Below are positions 1 to 5,861 of a DNA stretch of 6,248 nt, piece by piece. The position numbers and the translations under genes were made by a program. This DNA comes from Candidatus Eiseniibacteriota bacterium. Its GTDB lineage: Bacteria; Eisenbacteria; RBG-16-71-46. The notes beneath the pieces are model-generated. The model saw only the letters and a program-made list of their open reading frames with translations. It did not search any database and was not told the DNA's origin. The stretch is taken from the NCBI GenBank assembly GCA_005893185.1, contig VBOS01000140.1:1-6248 (forward strand), written 5' to 3'. The first letter of the stretch is position 1. Each line of letters opens with the position of its first letter.

Positions 1-4
1 CGCC

Positions 5-550
5 GTGAGGTTCGAGCTCGACGATGCGATCGCGCTGCTCGAGCGCACGCCGGCCACGCTCCAGGCGCTGCTGCGCGACTTGCCGAATGCCTGGACGCGC
101 GGAAACGAGGGTGGCTCCACCTTCAGCCCGTTCGATGTGGTCGGGCACCTGATCCATGGCGAGCGGACCGACTGGATGGTCCGCGCCCGGATCATTCTCG
201 AGCAGGGGGAGTCGCGGCCCTTCGACCGCTACGACCGCTTCGCGCAGGCCAAGGAGAGCGCTGGCCGGTCGCTCTTCGTTCTTCTGGACGAGTTCGCGAC
301 GCTGCGCCGCGAGAACCTGGCGGCCCTGCGCGGCCTCTCTTTGCATGCGACCGATCTCGACCGCCGCGGGACGCACCCGGTGCTCGGCCCCGTGACGCTG
401 CGCCAGCTGCTCGCGACCTGGGCTGTGCACGACCTCACGCATCTCCATCAGATCGCCCGGGCGATGGCGCACCAGTACCGCAGCGAAGTCGGCCCGTGGG
501 ACGCTTACCTCGGCGTTCTCCGCTGCCAGGGGCACAGCGACCCGGCCTGA
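5..550 (+). CDS. DinB-like (DinB_2 type) metal-binding protein
   Basis: This 181-residue protein looks like a member of the DinB/YfiT four-helix-bundle superfamily, small presumed metal-dependent enzymes, some of which act as thiol transferases. The family's histidine triad is visible: H48 in VVGHLIHGE, then H142 and H146 in VHDLTHLHQ near the C-terminus. The length is normal for the family. There is no signal peptide or membrane segment, so it should be cytoplasmic. The start used is GTG at 5. The frame is still open to the left edge of the window, so the true start could lie upstream and no ribosome-binding site can be judged. It is separated from the oxidase genes by 230 bp with a possible promoter, so it is probably not part of that operon. 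The substrate is unknown and the name DinB implies no proven DNA-damage role. Confidence 0.85.
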   Translation: MRFELDDAIALLERTPATLQALLRDLPNAWTRGNEGGSTFSPFDVVGHLIHGERTDWMVRARIILEQGESRPFDRYDRFAQAKESAGRSLFVLLDEFATLRRENLAALRGLSLHATDLDRRGTHPVLGPVTLRQLLATWAVHDLTHLHQIARAMAHQYRSEVGPWDAYLGVLRCQGHSDPA

Positions 551-553
551 CGG

Positions 554-568
554 CGAGCTCGAAGCTCG
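554..568 (+). other. Small hairpin just after the DinB-like gene
   Basis: CGAGCT and AGCTCG form a perfect 6-bp stem around a CGA loop, starting 4 bases after the DinB-like stop codon. The bases that follow (GCCCCCGATTCTTC) are not a convincing U tract. It is at best a weak terminator for the upstream gene. Confidence 0.2.
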
Positions 569-647
569 GCCCCCGATTCTTCAGGGACGCTCGTCGTGCT
601 TGCGAGCCCCACAGGCGGACTTCCGGGGTCGCGGAGGCTCTCCTCCC

Positions 648-676
648 TTGCCTCGGGCTCGCCGATCCGGTATACA
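648..676 (+). promoter_or_regulatory. Candidate sigma70-type promoter of the oxidase operon
   Basis: TTGCCT (648-653) and TATACA (671-676) each match 4 of 6 bases of the -35 and -10 consensus and lie exactly 17 bp apart. TATACA is one of the few AT-rich hexamers in this GC-rich gap. The predicted transcript would start near 683, leaving a leader of about 100 bases before the cytochrome c start at 782. Assignment is by eye only. If right, the DinB-like gene is a separate unit and the cytochrome c is the first gene of the operon. Confidence 0.4.
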
Positions 677-754
677 ACTCCGCGTTCCGTGCTTTCGGAT
701 CTTGAGGGTTTCCATCGCCACCCGTTCGGGGCCCACGCGCCGGGCGCCGACGCC

Positions 755-775
755 GGTGGCCTCGCCACCCGGGGG
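755..775 (+). promoter_or_regulatory. Leader hairpin next to a G-rich ribosome-binding site
   Basis: GGTGGC (755-760) and GCCACC (764-769) make a perfect 6-bp stem with a CTC loop. One base later comes GGGGG (771-775), the only plausible ribosome-binding site for the TTG start at 782, at a spacing of 6 bases. This G run supports the choice of 782 over the far-upstream GTG at 596. A regulatory role for the hairpin is inference. Confidence 0.3.
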
Positions 776-781
776 CCATTA

Positions 782-1429
782 TTGCGTTATCCGGTTGCGA
801 TCGCCCTGCTCGCCGCGCCGCTGCTCTCGCTCGCCGTCTCGGGCTGCGGCGGGATGCCTCGCCAGGGGATTGCGCGCGGGGCCGATCTCTACGACACCTG
901 CCGGCCCTGTCATGGCGACAAGGCCGCGGGAAATCCGGAGCTCGGGGCGCCGCCGATCGCGGGGCTGCCCCGCTGGTACATCGAGGCCCAGCTCGGCAAG
1001 TTCCGCAGCGGCCAGCGCGGAACGAGCCCCGCGGACGTGGAAGGCCATCGCATGCGCCCCATGGCCCGCTCCCTCAACATCGAGGGCGATGTGGGCTCGG
1101 TCGCGCAGTACGTCGCGAGCCTCCCCGTCCGCACCGCTTCCGCGACGCTGCAGGGCGGCAATGCGACAGCTGGGGCGGCCAGCTACGGGGGGGTGTGCAC
1201 GGTATGCCATGGAGCGGACGGGATGGGGAACGAGGCCATGGGCGCCCCGCCGCTCGTGCACGAGTCGGACTGGTACATCCTGCGGGCGCTCGACAAGTTC
1301 AAGTCCCACGTGCGGGGCTACGATTCGACCGACGCGCAGGGCCAGCAGATGGCCACGATGTCCTCGACGCTCCAGGATCACCAGGCGATGCTGGACGTGA
1401 TCGCCTACATCCGGACGCTGCGGAAATGA
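782..1429 (+). CDS. Diheme cytochrome c lipoprotein, likely electron donor to the oxidase
   Basis: This 215-residue protein has two class I cytochrome c domains, with covalent heme sites CRPCH (residues 40-44) and CTVCH (139-143). Each is followed 47 residues after its CxxCH histidine by a methionine pair offering the sixth heme ligand (M91/M94 and M190/M193). From C40 to L114 the two domains align without gaps at an offset of 99 residues, so the gene arose by internal duplication, as in cytochrome c4-like proteins. The N-terminus (RYPVAIALLAAPLLSLAVSGC) is a lipoprotein signal with a lipobox ending at C22, so the mature protein should be lipid-anchored on the periplasmic side. The TTG start at 782 fits this signal. 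The same frame is open back to a GTG at 596, but that would put about 60 unlikely residues, plus the candidate promoter, before the signal. It lies directly upstream of coxB, whose product lacks a fused cytochrome, so it probably feeds electrons to CuA. Function is firm and the exact start less so. Confidence 0.9.
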   Translation: MRYPVAIALLAAPLLSLAVSGCGGMPRQGIARGADLYDTCRPCHGDKAAGNPELGAPPIAGLPRWYIEAQLGKFRSGQRGTSPADVEGHRMRPMARSLNIEGDVGSVAQYVASLPVRTASATLQGGNATAGAASYGGVCTVCHGADGMGNEAMGAPPLVHESDWYILRALDKFKSHVRGYDSTDAQGQQMATMSSTLQDHQAMLDVIAYIRTLRK

Positions 1430-1447
1430 CCGCGGCAGGCGCGTGAC

Positions 1448-1582
1448 ATGGGGATCGAGACCCGCGACGAGCATTGGGGCGAGAAGGTGGCGCGCTGGAC
1501 CTTCATCATCACCGTTGTGAGCGCCGTGCTGTTCGTGGGCTCGGTCGTGCTGTTCATCCTGAAGGCCGGCGGAGGAAACTGA
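1448..1582 (+). CDS. 44-residue one-helix membrane protein in the cox operon
   Basis: This short open frame starts with ATG at 1448 and ends with TGA at 1580-1582. It encodes a charged N-terminus (MGIETRDEHWGEKVARW), one hydrophobic helix (about residues 18-38) and a short KAGGGN tail, so it is predicted as a single-pass membrane protein with its N-terminus in the cytoplasm. It fills the gap between cytochrome c and coxB, leaving 18 bases before it and 1 base after it. The coxB ribosome-binding site (GGAGG, 1571-1575) sits inside its last codons, which suggests translational coupling. Third positions are almost all G or C, like the neighbouring genes. Its own ribosome-binding site is weak (GGCAGG, 1434-1439). 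I do not recognise the family. A small accessory subunit or assembly factor of the oxidase is inferred from position only. Confidence 0.7.
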   Translation: MGIETRDEHWGEKVARWTFIITVVSAVLFVGSVVLFILKAGGGN

Positions 1583-1583
1583 C

Positions 1584-2282
1584 ATGATGGGGGTCCCGGG
1601 CGCGGGCAGCTTCGCGGGCGAGATCGACGGCCTGATCTGGCTGGTGACCGTGCTGGTGGGCGTGTGGTTCTTCGCCGCCCAGGGCATGTTCTTCTGGCTC
1701 ATCTTCCGCTTCCGCGCCCGCGAGGGTGTTCGCGCGCAGTACATCACGGGGACCGAGGAGCACCTCAAGCGCTGGATCAACATCCCCCACATCCTGGTGA
1801 TCCTGTGCGACGCGGTGATCATCGTCGCCGCGATCCGCGTGTGGGTGGCGGTCAAGCAGACCATGCCGCCGGCGGACGAGCAGGTGCGGGTGATCGGGCA
1901 GCAGTGGGCCTGGACCTTCGTCCACGCCGGGCCGGACGGCAAGCTCGATACGCCGGACGACATCGTGACGATGGACGACATGCACGTCCAGGTCGGCAAG
2001 ACCTACCAGTTCCTGCTGGAGTCGAAAGATGTTCTCCACAGCTTCTCGGTCCCGGTGTTTCGCCTCAAGCAGGACGTCGTGCCGGGCCGGACGATCACCG
2101 GATGGTTCAAGCCGATCAAGACCGGCACATTCGACATCCAGTGCGCCGAGATCTGCGGCATCGGGCACGGCGTGATGAGCGGCCGGATCCACATCGAGAC
2201 CGCGGCGGAGCACCAGGCCTGGGTCCAGGGGCACGCGCCCATGGCCGCGGTCCCGGCGGCCGCGGGGGAGGCGACGCACTGA
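1584..2282 (+). CDS. coxB: Cytochrome c oxidase subunit II
   Basis: Subunit II accepts electrons from cytochrome c at the binuclear CuA centre and passes them to heme a in subunit I. The 232-residue protein has two N-terminal membrane helices (about 17-42 and 68-90) and then the periplasmic cupredoxin domain. The full CuA ligand set is present: H152, C187, E189 (backbone), C191, H195 and M198, in the block CAEICGIGHGVM. The aromatic electron-entry motif QQWAW is at 106-110. There is no obvious cleaved signal peptide. There is also no C-terminal cytochrome c domain, unlike caa3 subunit II, which fits with a separate diheme cytochrome encoded upstream. GGAGG at 1571-1575 lies 8 bases before ATG 1584. 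A second ATG follows at once at 1587 but is less well spaced. The stop shares one base with the coxA start (TGATG). All visible key residues are intact. Confidence 0.97.
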   Translation: MMGVPGAGSFAGEIDGLIWLVTVLVGVWFFAAQGMFFWLIFRFRAREGVRAQYITGTEEHLKRWINIPHILVILCDAVIIVAAIRVWVAVKQTMPPADEQVRVIGQQWAWTFVHAGPDGKLDTPDDIVTMDDMHVQVGKTYQFLLESKDVLHSFSVPVFRLKQDVVPGRTITGWFKPIKTGTFDIQCAEICGIGHGVMSGRIHIETAAEHQAWVQGHAPMAAVPAAAGEATH

Positions 2283-3240
2283 TGGCGACCCGTCCGGTGG
2301 AGCACCCGCACGAGCCCCACGCCGCCGTGGCGGGCCACGGCCACGCCGAGGCCTCGTTCTTCAAGAAGTACTTGTGGTCCACCGACCACAAGGTGATCGC
2401 GTTCCAGTACATGTTCACCGGGATGGCGATGGCGCTGATCGGCGGGTTCATGGCCTATGTCTTCCGGATGCAGCTCGCCTTCCCGGGTCACCCCGTGCCG
2501 GGCTTCGGCGTCGTATCTCCCGGCGAGTACAACGCGCTCGTCACGAATCACGGGACCATCATGATCTTCTGGGTGGCGATGCCGGTGCTGCTCGCCGGCT
2601 TCGGGAACTACCTGATTCCGCTCATGGTGGGCTGCGACGACATGGTTTTCCCGCGCATCAACCGGCTGAGCTACCAGATCTTCCTCTTGAGCACGCTCGT
2701 GATCCTGGCCTCGCAGTTCGTGCGGGGGGGCGGATTCGGCGGCGCATGGACCGCGTATCCGCCGCTGTCGGCGGGCGGGCAATACAACCTCACGCAGATC
2801 AGCGCGACGATGTGGGTGATCGCGGTGGCCCTGGAGTTCATCGCCTTTCTCCTGGGAGGCATCAACTTCATCACGACGGCGATGAACTCGCGCGCCCCGG
2901 GCATGAAGGCGTTCGACGTGCCGCTGGTGGTGTGGATGATCGTCACGGCCAGCATCCTCTTCATGGCCTCGGTCGGCCCGCTCATCGCCGGGGCGGTCAT
3001 GCTGCTGTTCGACCAGACCCTCGGGACCGGGTTCTACAACCCGGCGCGGGGCGGGGACCCCATCCTGTGGCAGCACCTGTTCTGGTTCTTCGGCCATCCC
3101 GAGGTCTACGTCGTGCTGCTTCCGGCGTTGGGGATCGTGGCCGACGTCATGTGCGTCTTCGCCCGCAAGAAGCTCTTCGGGTACCGCACGATCATCTACA
3201 CCGTGATCGGCACGGGCATCCTCAGCTTCTTCGTGTGGGT

Positions 3241-3252
3241 TCACCATCACCA
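3241..3252 (+). repeat. Tandem TCACCA repeat at the coxA break
   Basis: Two adjoining copies of TCACCA (3241-3246 and 3247-3252) sit exactly where coxA homology jumps from one frame to the other. The first copy matches the codons for the CuB histidines, the second the ITT codons of the next helix. This is what a deletion between short direct repeats, or a collapsed assembly, would leave behind. Confidence 0.6.
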
Positions 3253-3257
3253 CGGTC

Positions 3258-3953
3258 GTGATCTCGATCCCGATCGCCGAGATGTGTTTCCTCTATATCG
3301 CCACGCTCTACGGCGGCTCGATCACCCTCTCCACCCCCATGCTGTGGGCGCTGGGCTTCGTCGCGGAGTTCCTGATCGGGGGCGTGACCGGGATCTACCT
3401 GGGTTCGAGCGGCGCCGACATCTACTTCCACGACACCTACTTCGTGGTGGCCCACTTCCACTACACCTTCTTTCCGATCGCGCTCCTGGGCACATTCTGC
3501 GGGATCACGATGTGGTTCCCCAAGATGTTCGGGCGGATGATGAGCGACAAACTGGGCAAGATCCATTTCTGGGGCACGATCATCCCGGTGAACTTCATCT
3601 TCATCCCGATGTTCTTCCTCGGCCTGGCGGGCGATCACCGTCGCATCTTCGACTACTCGAACTTCCCGGACCTGATGCGCCCTCCGCTGCCGGCGCTGCG
3701 CATCCTGGCCACGGTCTCGCTGGTCGTCATGTGGTCGTTCCAGTTCGTGTTCCTCTACAACTTCATCAACAGCCTGATCCGCGGGCCGAAAGCCGAGAAG
3801 AACCCGTGGCGATCGAACACGCTGGAGTGGACGACCGAGTCGCCGCCGCCCCACGTCAACTGGGCCGAGTTGCCGATCGTCTACCGCGGGCCCTACGAGT
3901 ACAGCGTCCCGGACCGCGCCCAGGACTACTGGCCGCAGAACGAGCCGGCGTGA
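3258..3953 (+). CDS. coxA: C-terminal part of coxA readable as its own frame
   Basis: After the break the remaining subunit I sequence can be read from a GTG at 3258, giving 231 residues. H66 (heme a3) and H68 (heme a) lie in VVAHFHYT, and H58/D59 form the usual Mg-site pair. About five of the normal twelve helices and the standard C-terminal tail are present. No ribosome-binding site stands before 3258, and homology already begins at 3246, so this GTG is not a native start. Gene callers may list it as a separate gene, but it is best read as the second half of coxA. It lacks the CuB histidine pair and could not bind the complete active site on its own. Confidence 0.75.
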   Translation: MISIPIAEMCFLYIATLYGGSITLSTPMLWALGFVAEFLIGGVTGIYLGSSGADIYFHDTYFVVAHFHYTFFPIALLGTFCGITMWFPKMFGRMMSDKLGKIHFWGTIIPVNFIFIPMFFLGLAGDHRRIFDYSNFPDLMRPPLPALRILATVSLVVMWSFQFVFLYNFINSLIRGPKAEKNPWRSNTLEWTTESPPPHVNWAELPIVYRGPYEYSVPDRAQDYWPQNEPA

Positions 3954-3969
3954 GAGAGGAGACCGAACG

Positions 3970-4545
3970 TTGAGCGCACATACGATCGCCACCACCCGCA
4001 GCGCGATGGGGATCCCCACCGGCCGGCTGGCTGTGTGGTGGGTGCTGTGCTCGGAAATCGTGATCTTCGGCGGAATCCTGGTCTCGTACATCATGCACCG
4101 CCTCGGCCACCCCGAGTGGGGTCATCAGGCGGCGCACACGAACCTGTGGATCGGCGCCTTCAACACGCTCGTTCTGCTGAGCTCGAGCCTGTCCGCCGTG
4201 CTCGCGCACCAGGCGGCGGAGCAGGGCAACGGCCCGAAGGCCGCGCGGCTGCTGTTCGCCACGATCGGCGGCGGCGCGACCTTCCTGACCGTCAAGGGCT
4301 TCGAGTGGACCGAGGAGATCACCCACGGCATGACGATCCAGTCCGGGGGATTCTGGTCCTACTACTACACGGCCGCCGGCATCCACGCGACGCACGTGCT
4401 GGCCGGCATGGTCATCATGGTGTTCATCGCGATGGCGGCGCTCAAGAACCGCGACCTCCACCGCGTGGAGCTGGTGGGCATCTACTGGCACTTCGTGGAC
4501 ATCGTGTGGATCTTCCTCTTTCCCCTGCTGTACATCGCCAAATGA
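3970..4545 (+). CDS. coxC: Cytochrome c oxidase subunit III
   Basis: Subunit III is a membrane subunit without redox centres that supports proton uptake by, and stability of, subunit I. The 191-residue product is the short five-helix bacterial form rather than the seven-helix form of about 260 residues. Family marks are E29 in the first helix (CSEIVIFGG), F111-E112-W113 in VKGFEW, the H139/H142 pair in GIHATHVLAG, and YWHFVDIVW (172-180) in the last helix. The start is TTG at 3970, set by a strong AGGAG (3957-3961) 8 bases upstream. The next in-frame ATG would be at codon 13, with no such site. It begins 16 bases after the true coxA stop and overlaps the next gene by 4 bases (ATGA), so coupling is expected. 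Confidence 0.95.
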   Translation: MSAHTIATTRSAMGIPTGRLAVWWVLCSEIVIFGGILVSYIMHRLGHPEWGHQAAHTNLWIGAFNTLVLLSSSLSAVLAHQAAEQGNGPKAARLLFATIGGGATFLTVKGFEWTEEITHGMTIQSGGFWSYYYTAAGIHATHVLAGMVIMVFIAMAALKNRDLHRVELVGIYWHFVDIVWIFLFPLLYIAK

Positions 4546-4931
4546 GCGCGCACGAACACGCCGCCGCCCACCCGGTGCACCGCAACTACGTGATGATCTG
4601 GGCCATCCTCGTGGGGCTCCTGGTGATCAGCGTCGCCGGCCCCTTCCTCGGGATCCGCGTCGTGACGCTCATCACCGCCTTCGGCATCGCGCTGGTCAAG
4701 GCCTACATGGTCGCCAAGAACTTCATGCACCTCGACGTCGAGAAGCCCATCATCCACTGGCTGCTCGCCATCATTCTGGTGCTGATGGTGCTGCTGTTCT
4801 CGGGCCTTGCGCCCGACGTGATGAAGGACAGCGGCCGGAACTGGAAGAAGGATGCCGGATTCCACACCCTGCCCCCGGCCGCTGAGCACGCAGTGACGGA
4901 CAAGCACGATCATGGAGCCAAGAATCACTGA
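4542..4931 (+). CDS. Cytochrome c oxidase subunit IV (COX4_pro type)
   Basis: This 129-residue protein belongs to the bacterial COX4_pro (caa3-type subunit IV) family, small membrane subunits that pack against the oxidase core. It shows a His-rich N-terminus, three hydrophobic helices (about 17-34, 38-57 and 73-90) and the typical signature KAYMVAKNFMHLDVEK (53-68). The C-terminal tail of about 40 residues is polar and again His-rich (ending HDHGAKNH). It could bind metal loosely, but that is speculation. ATG 4542 overlaps the coxC stop in an ATGA arrangement. Its 3' end overlaps the next gene by 20 bases. The order subunit II, I, III, IV is the common one for this oxidase type. Confidence 0.92.
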   Translation: MSAHEHAAAHPVHRNYVMIWAILVGLLVISVAGPFLGIRVVTLITAFGIALVKAYMVAKNFMHLDVEKPIIHWLLAIILVLMVLLFSGLAPDVMKDSGRNWKKDAGFHTLPPAAEHAVTDKHDHGAKNH

Positions 4932-5505
4932 GCGGATTCTGACCCTTCCCGTCCGACGGGGCGGCCTCACCGACAACGCCCTCTTCGGAATGGCGCTCGC
5001 CGTGTTCGTCGAGGTGATGCTGTTCGCGGGTTTCATCTCGGCGTTCGTCATCGTGCGCGGCGCCACGCCCGCCGGATTGTGGCCGCCGCCCGATCAGCCG
5101 CGCCTGCCGATCGCCAGGACGGCCGTGAACACCGCGATGCTGATCGGGAGCGGCGTGGCGCTCGCGCTCGCCCAGCGGGCCTACTCCCGCCGCCGCGAGG
5201 CCGCCGCCCGCCGCATGGGCGTGGCCATCCTGCTGGGCGGCGCGTTCGTGCTCTTCCAGGGCGTCGAGTGGGTGCGGCTCATCGGTCAAGGCCTCACCCT
5301 CACATCGAGCCAGCTCGGCGCCTTCTTCTACCTGATCGTGGGAGCGCACGCGCTCCACGCCGCAGCGGCGCTGGCGGCGCTCGTCGTCTGCTGGCGCGCG
5401 ATGCGCGAGGGGCGCCTCAGGGCCTCGGCGTTCGGGGCGGTACAGCTCTTCTGGTATTTCGTGGTGCTCATGTGGCCGGTCATCTACTGGCAGGTCTACC
5501 TGTGA
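4912..5505 (+). CDS. Second subunit III-like protein of the heme-copper oxidase
   Basis: This 197-residue, roughly five-helix protein is a second member of the subunit III family in the same operon. Shared marks are E34 in VFVEVMLFAG (matching E29 of coxC), WPPPDQPRLP (57-66), G117-V-E-W in helix III, the spaced histidines H146 and H149 in GAHALHAAAAL, and the closing FWYFVVLMWPVIYW (180-193). It is clearly diverged from coxC: the WH of coxC YWHFVD is WY here, and it keeps the WPPP loop that coxC lacks. It is therefore an old paralogue rather than a fresh duplication. The ATG at 4912 lies 20 bases inside the subunit IV gene, and no good ribosome-binding site is seen, so coupled translation is likely. 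It may be a second structural subunit or take part in an alternative oxidase form. The family is sure, the role inferred. Confidence 0.9.
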   Translation: MEPRITERILTLPVRRGGLTDNALFGMALAVFVEVMLFAGFISAFVIVRGATPAGLWPPPDQPRLPIARTAVNTAMLIGSGVALALAQRAYSRRREAAARRMGVAILLGGAFVLFQGVEWVRLIGQGLTLTSSQLGAFFYLIVGAHALHAAAALAALVVCWRAMREGRLRASAFGAVQLFWYFVVLMWPVIYWQVYL

Positions 5506-5861
5506 GGCGCGGGCTCGCCGTCCTCTCCGTCTTGGGATGGCCGTCGCAGGCCCTCGCATGCGCGGCATGCGTGGCCGCCGCCGATCGGAACCGGACGTTC
5601 TTCGTCATGACGATCGTCCTCTCGCTCCTGCCGCTCGTCATGATCGCGGGGGGCCTGTGGTGGGTCGCGCGTCACGCGCGCGGGCGGCTTCGAGCCGAGT
5701 TCGAGGAGCGCGAATCGCCCGCGCCTGCCGGTCAGGCCCTCACCTTCTCCGCCGCCGGCCCCGCGGGCGAGACCCCGGGGACGAACAAGGCGGACTCGAG
5801 GTCCGACTTGCCCGCCGTGCTCGACCCGACGTCCTTGCGGAGCCGCGCGACCTCCTCCTGA
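5502..5861 (+). CDS. Small CxxC membrane protein at the end of the cox operon
   Basis: The GTG at 5502 overlaps the preceding stop as GTGA and opens a frame of 119 residues. The N-terminus (MRRGLAVLSVLGWPSQALA) looks like a cleaved signal peptide. It is followed at once by CAACVAAADRNRTFF, with a CxxC pair at 20-23, then a hydrophobic helix (about 34-57) and an Arg-rich cytoplasmic-side segment. Short proteins of this plan (exported CxxC then one helix) are, to my recollection, found beside cox genes in other bacteria, but I know no function. Copper or thiol handling during CuA or CuB assembly is only a guess. The last 45 residues or so are Ser/Ala/Pro-rich and unlike a folded domain. Over 5732-5861 an antisense frame shares the same GC-rich third positions, so the true C-terminal end is less certain than the start. 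Confidence 0.65.
   Translation: MRRGLAVLSVLGWPSQALACAACVAAADRNRTFFVMTIVLSLLPLVMIAGGLWWVARHARGRLRAEFEERESPAPAGQALTFSAAGPAGETPGTNKADSRSDLPAVLDPTSLRSRATSS

Larger units (their letters stand above)
2282..3953 (+). pseudogene. coxA: Cytochrome c oxidase subunit I, frame broken after the CuB histidine pair
   Basis: Subunit I is the catalytic heme-copper core that reduces O2 to water and pumps protons. Frame one (from ATG 2282; GGAGG at 2267-2271) gives about 322 good residues: heme a ligand H90 (TNHG), D-channel N109, D120 and N127, then H272, E274 and Y276 in WFFGHPEVY, and CuB ligands H321 and H322 at 3242-3247. After that frame one becomes non-homologous, although it happens to stay open to 3973. 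Homology resumes in another frame at ATC 3246 (ITTVVISIP) and runs to TGA 3951-3953, including the Mg-site HD, heme a3 and heme a histidines in HDTYFVVAHFHY, and the usual NPW-NTLEWTT-SPPPH tail. Against the bovine or Paracoccus protein about 15 residues (the VII-VIII loop and start of helix VIII) are missing, equal to roughly 47 bp. As written the gene cannot make a working subunit. Everything around it is intact, so an assembly error or very recent mutation is likely. Confidence 0.9.

Noticed and set aside
551..600. Intrinsic terminator after the DinB-like gene
   Set aside because: A 6-bp hairpin exists at 554-568 but there is no U run after it. It is kept only as a low-confidence hairpin.
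596..781. Upstream GTG start adding 62 residues to the cytochrome c
   Set aside because: The added part contains the promoter-like elements, has no protein-like character and would bury the lipoprotein signal. The TTG at 782 gives a standard lipobox protein with a G-rich site before it.
779..1999. Long open frame on the - strand (406 residues) opposite cytochrome c and coxB
   Set aside because: It is antisense to a clear diheme cytochrome and to coxB and shows no domain pattern of its own.
2003..3253. Long open frame on the - strand (416 residues) opposite coxB and coxA
   Set aside because: It lies wholly antisense to strongly recognised genes, has the His/Arg/Asp-rich composition of a shadow frame, and reflects the rarity of stop codons in GC-rich DNA.
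3236..3262. Programmed ribosomal frameshift in coxA
   Set aside because: There is no slippery heptamer, and a shift alone would not restore the roughly 15 missing loop residues, so a deletion or assembly error explains the data better.
3254..3973. Frame-one continuation of coxA as a real, novel C-terminal domain
   Set aside because: The residues are Arg/His/Pro-rich shadow sequence, while the other frame over the same bases encodes textbook subunit I.
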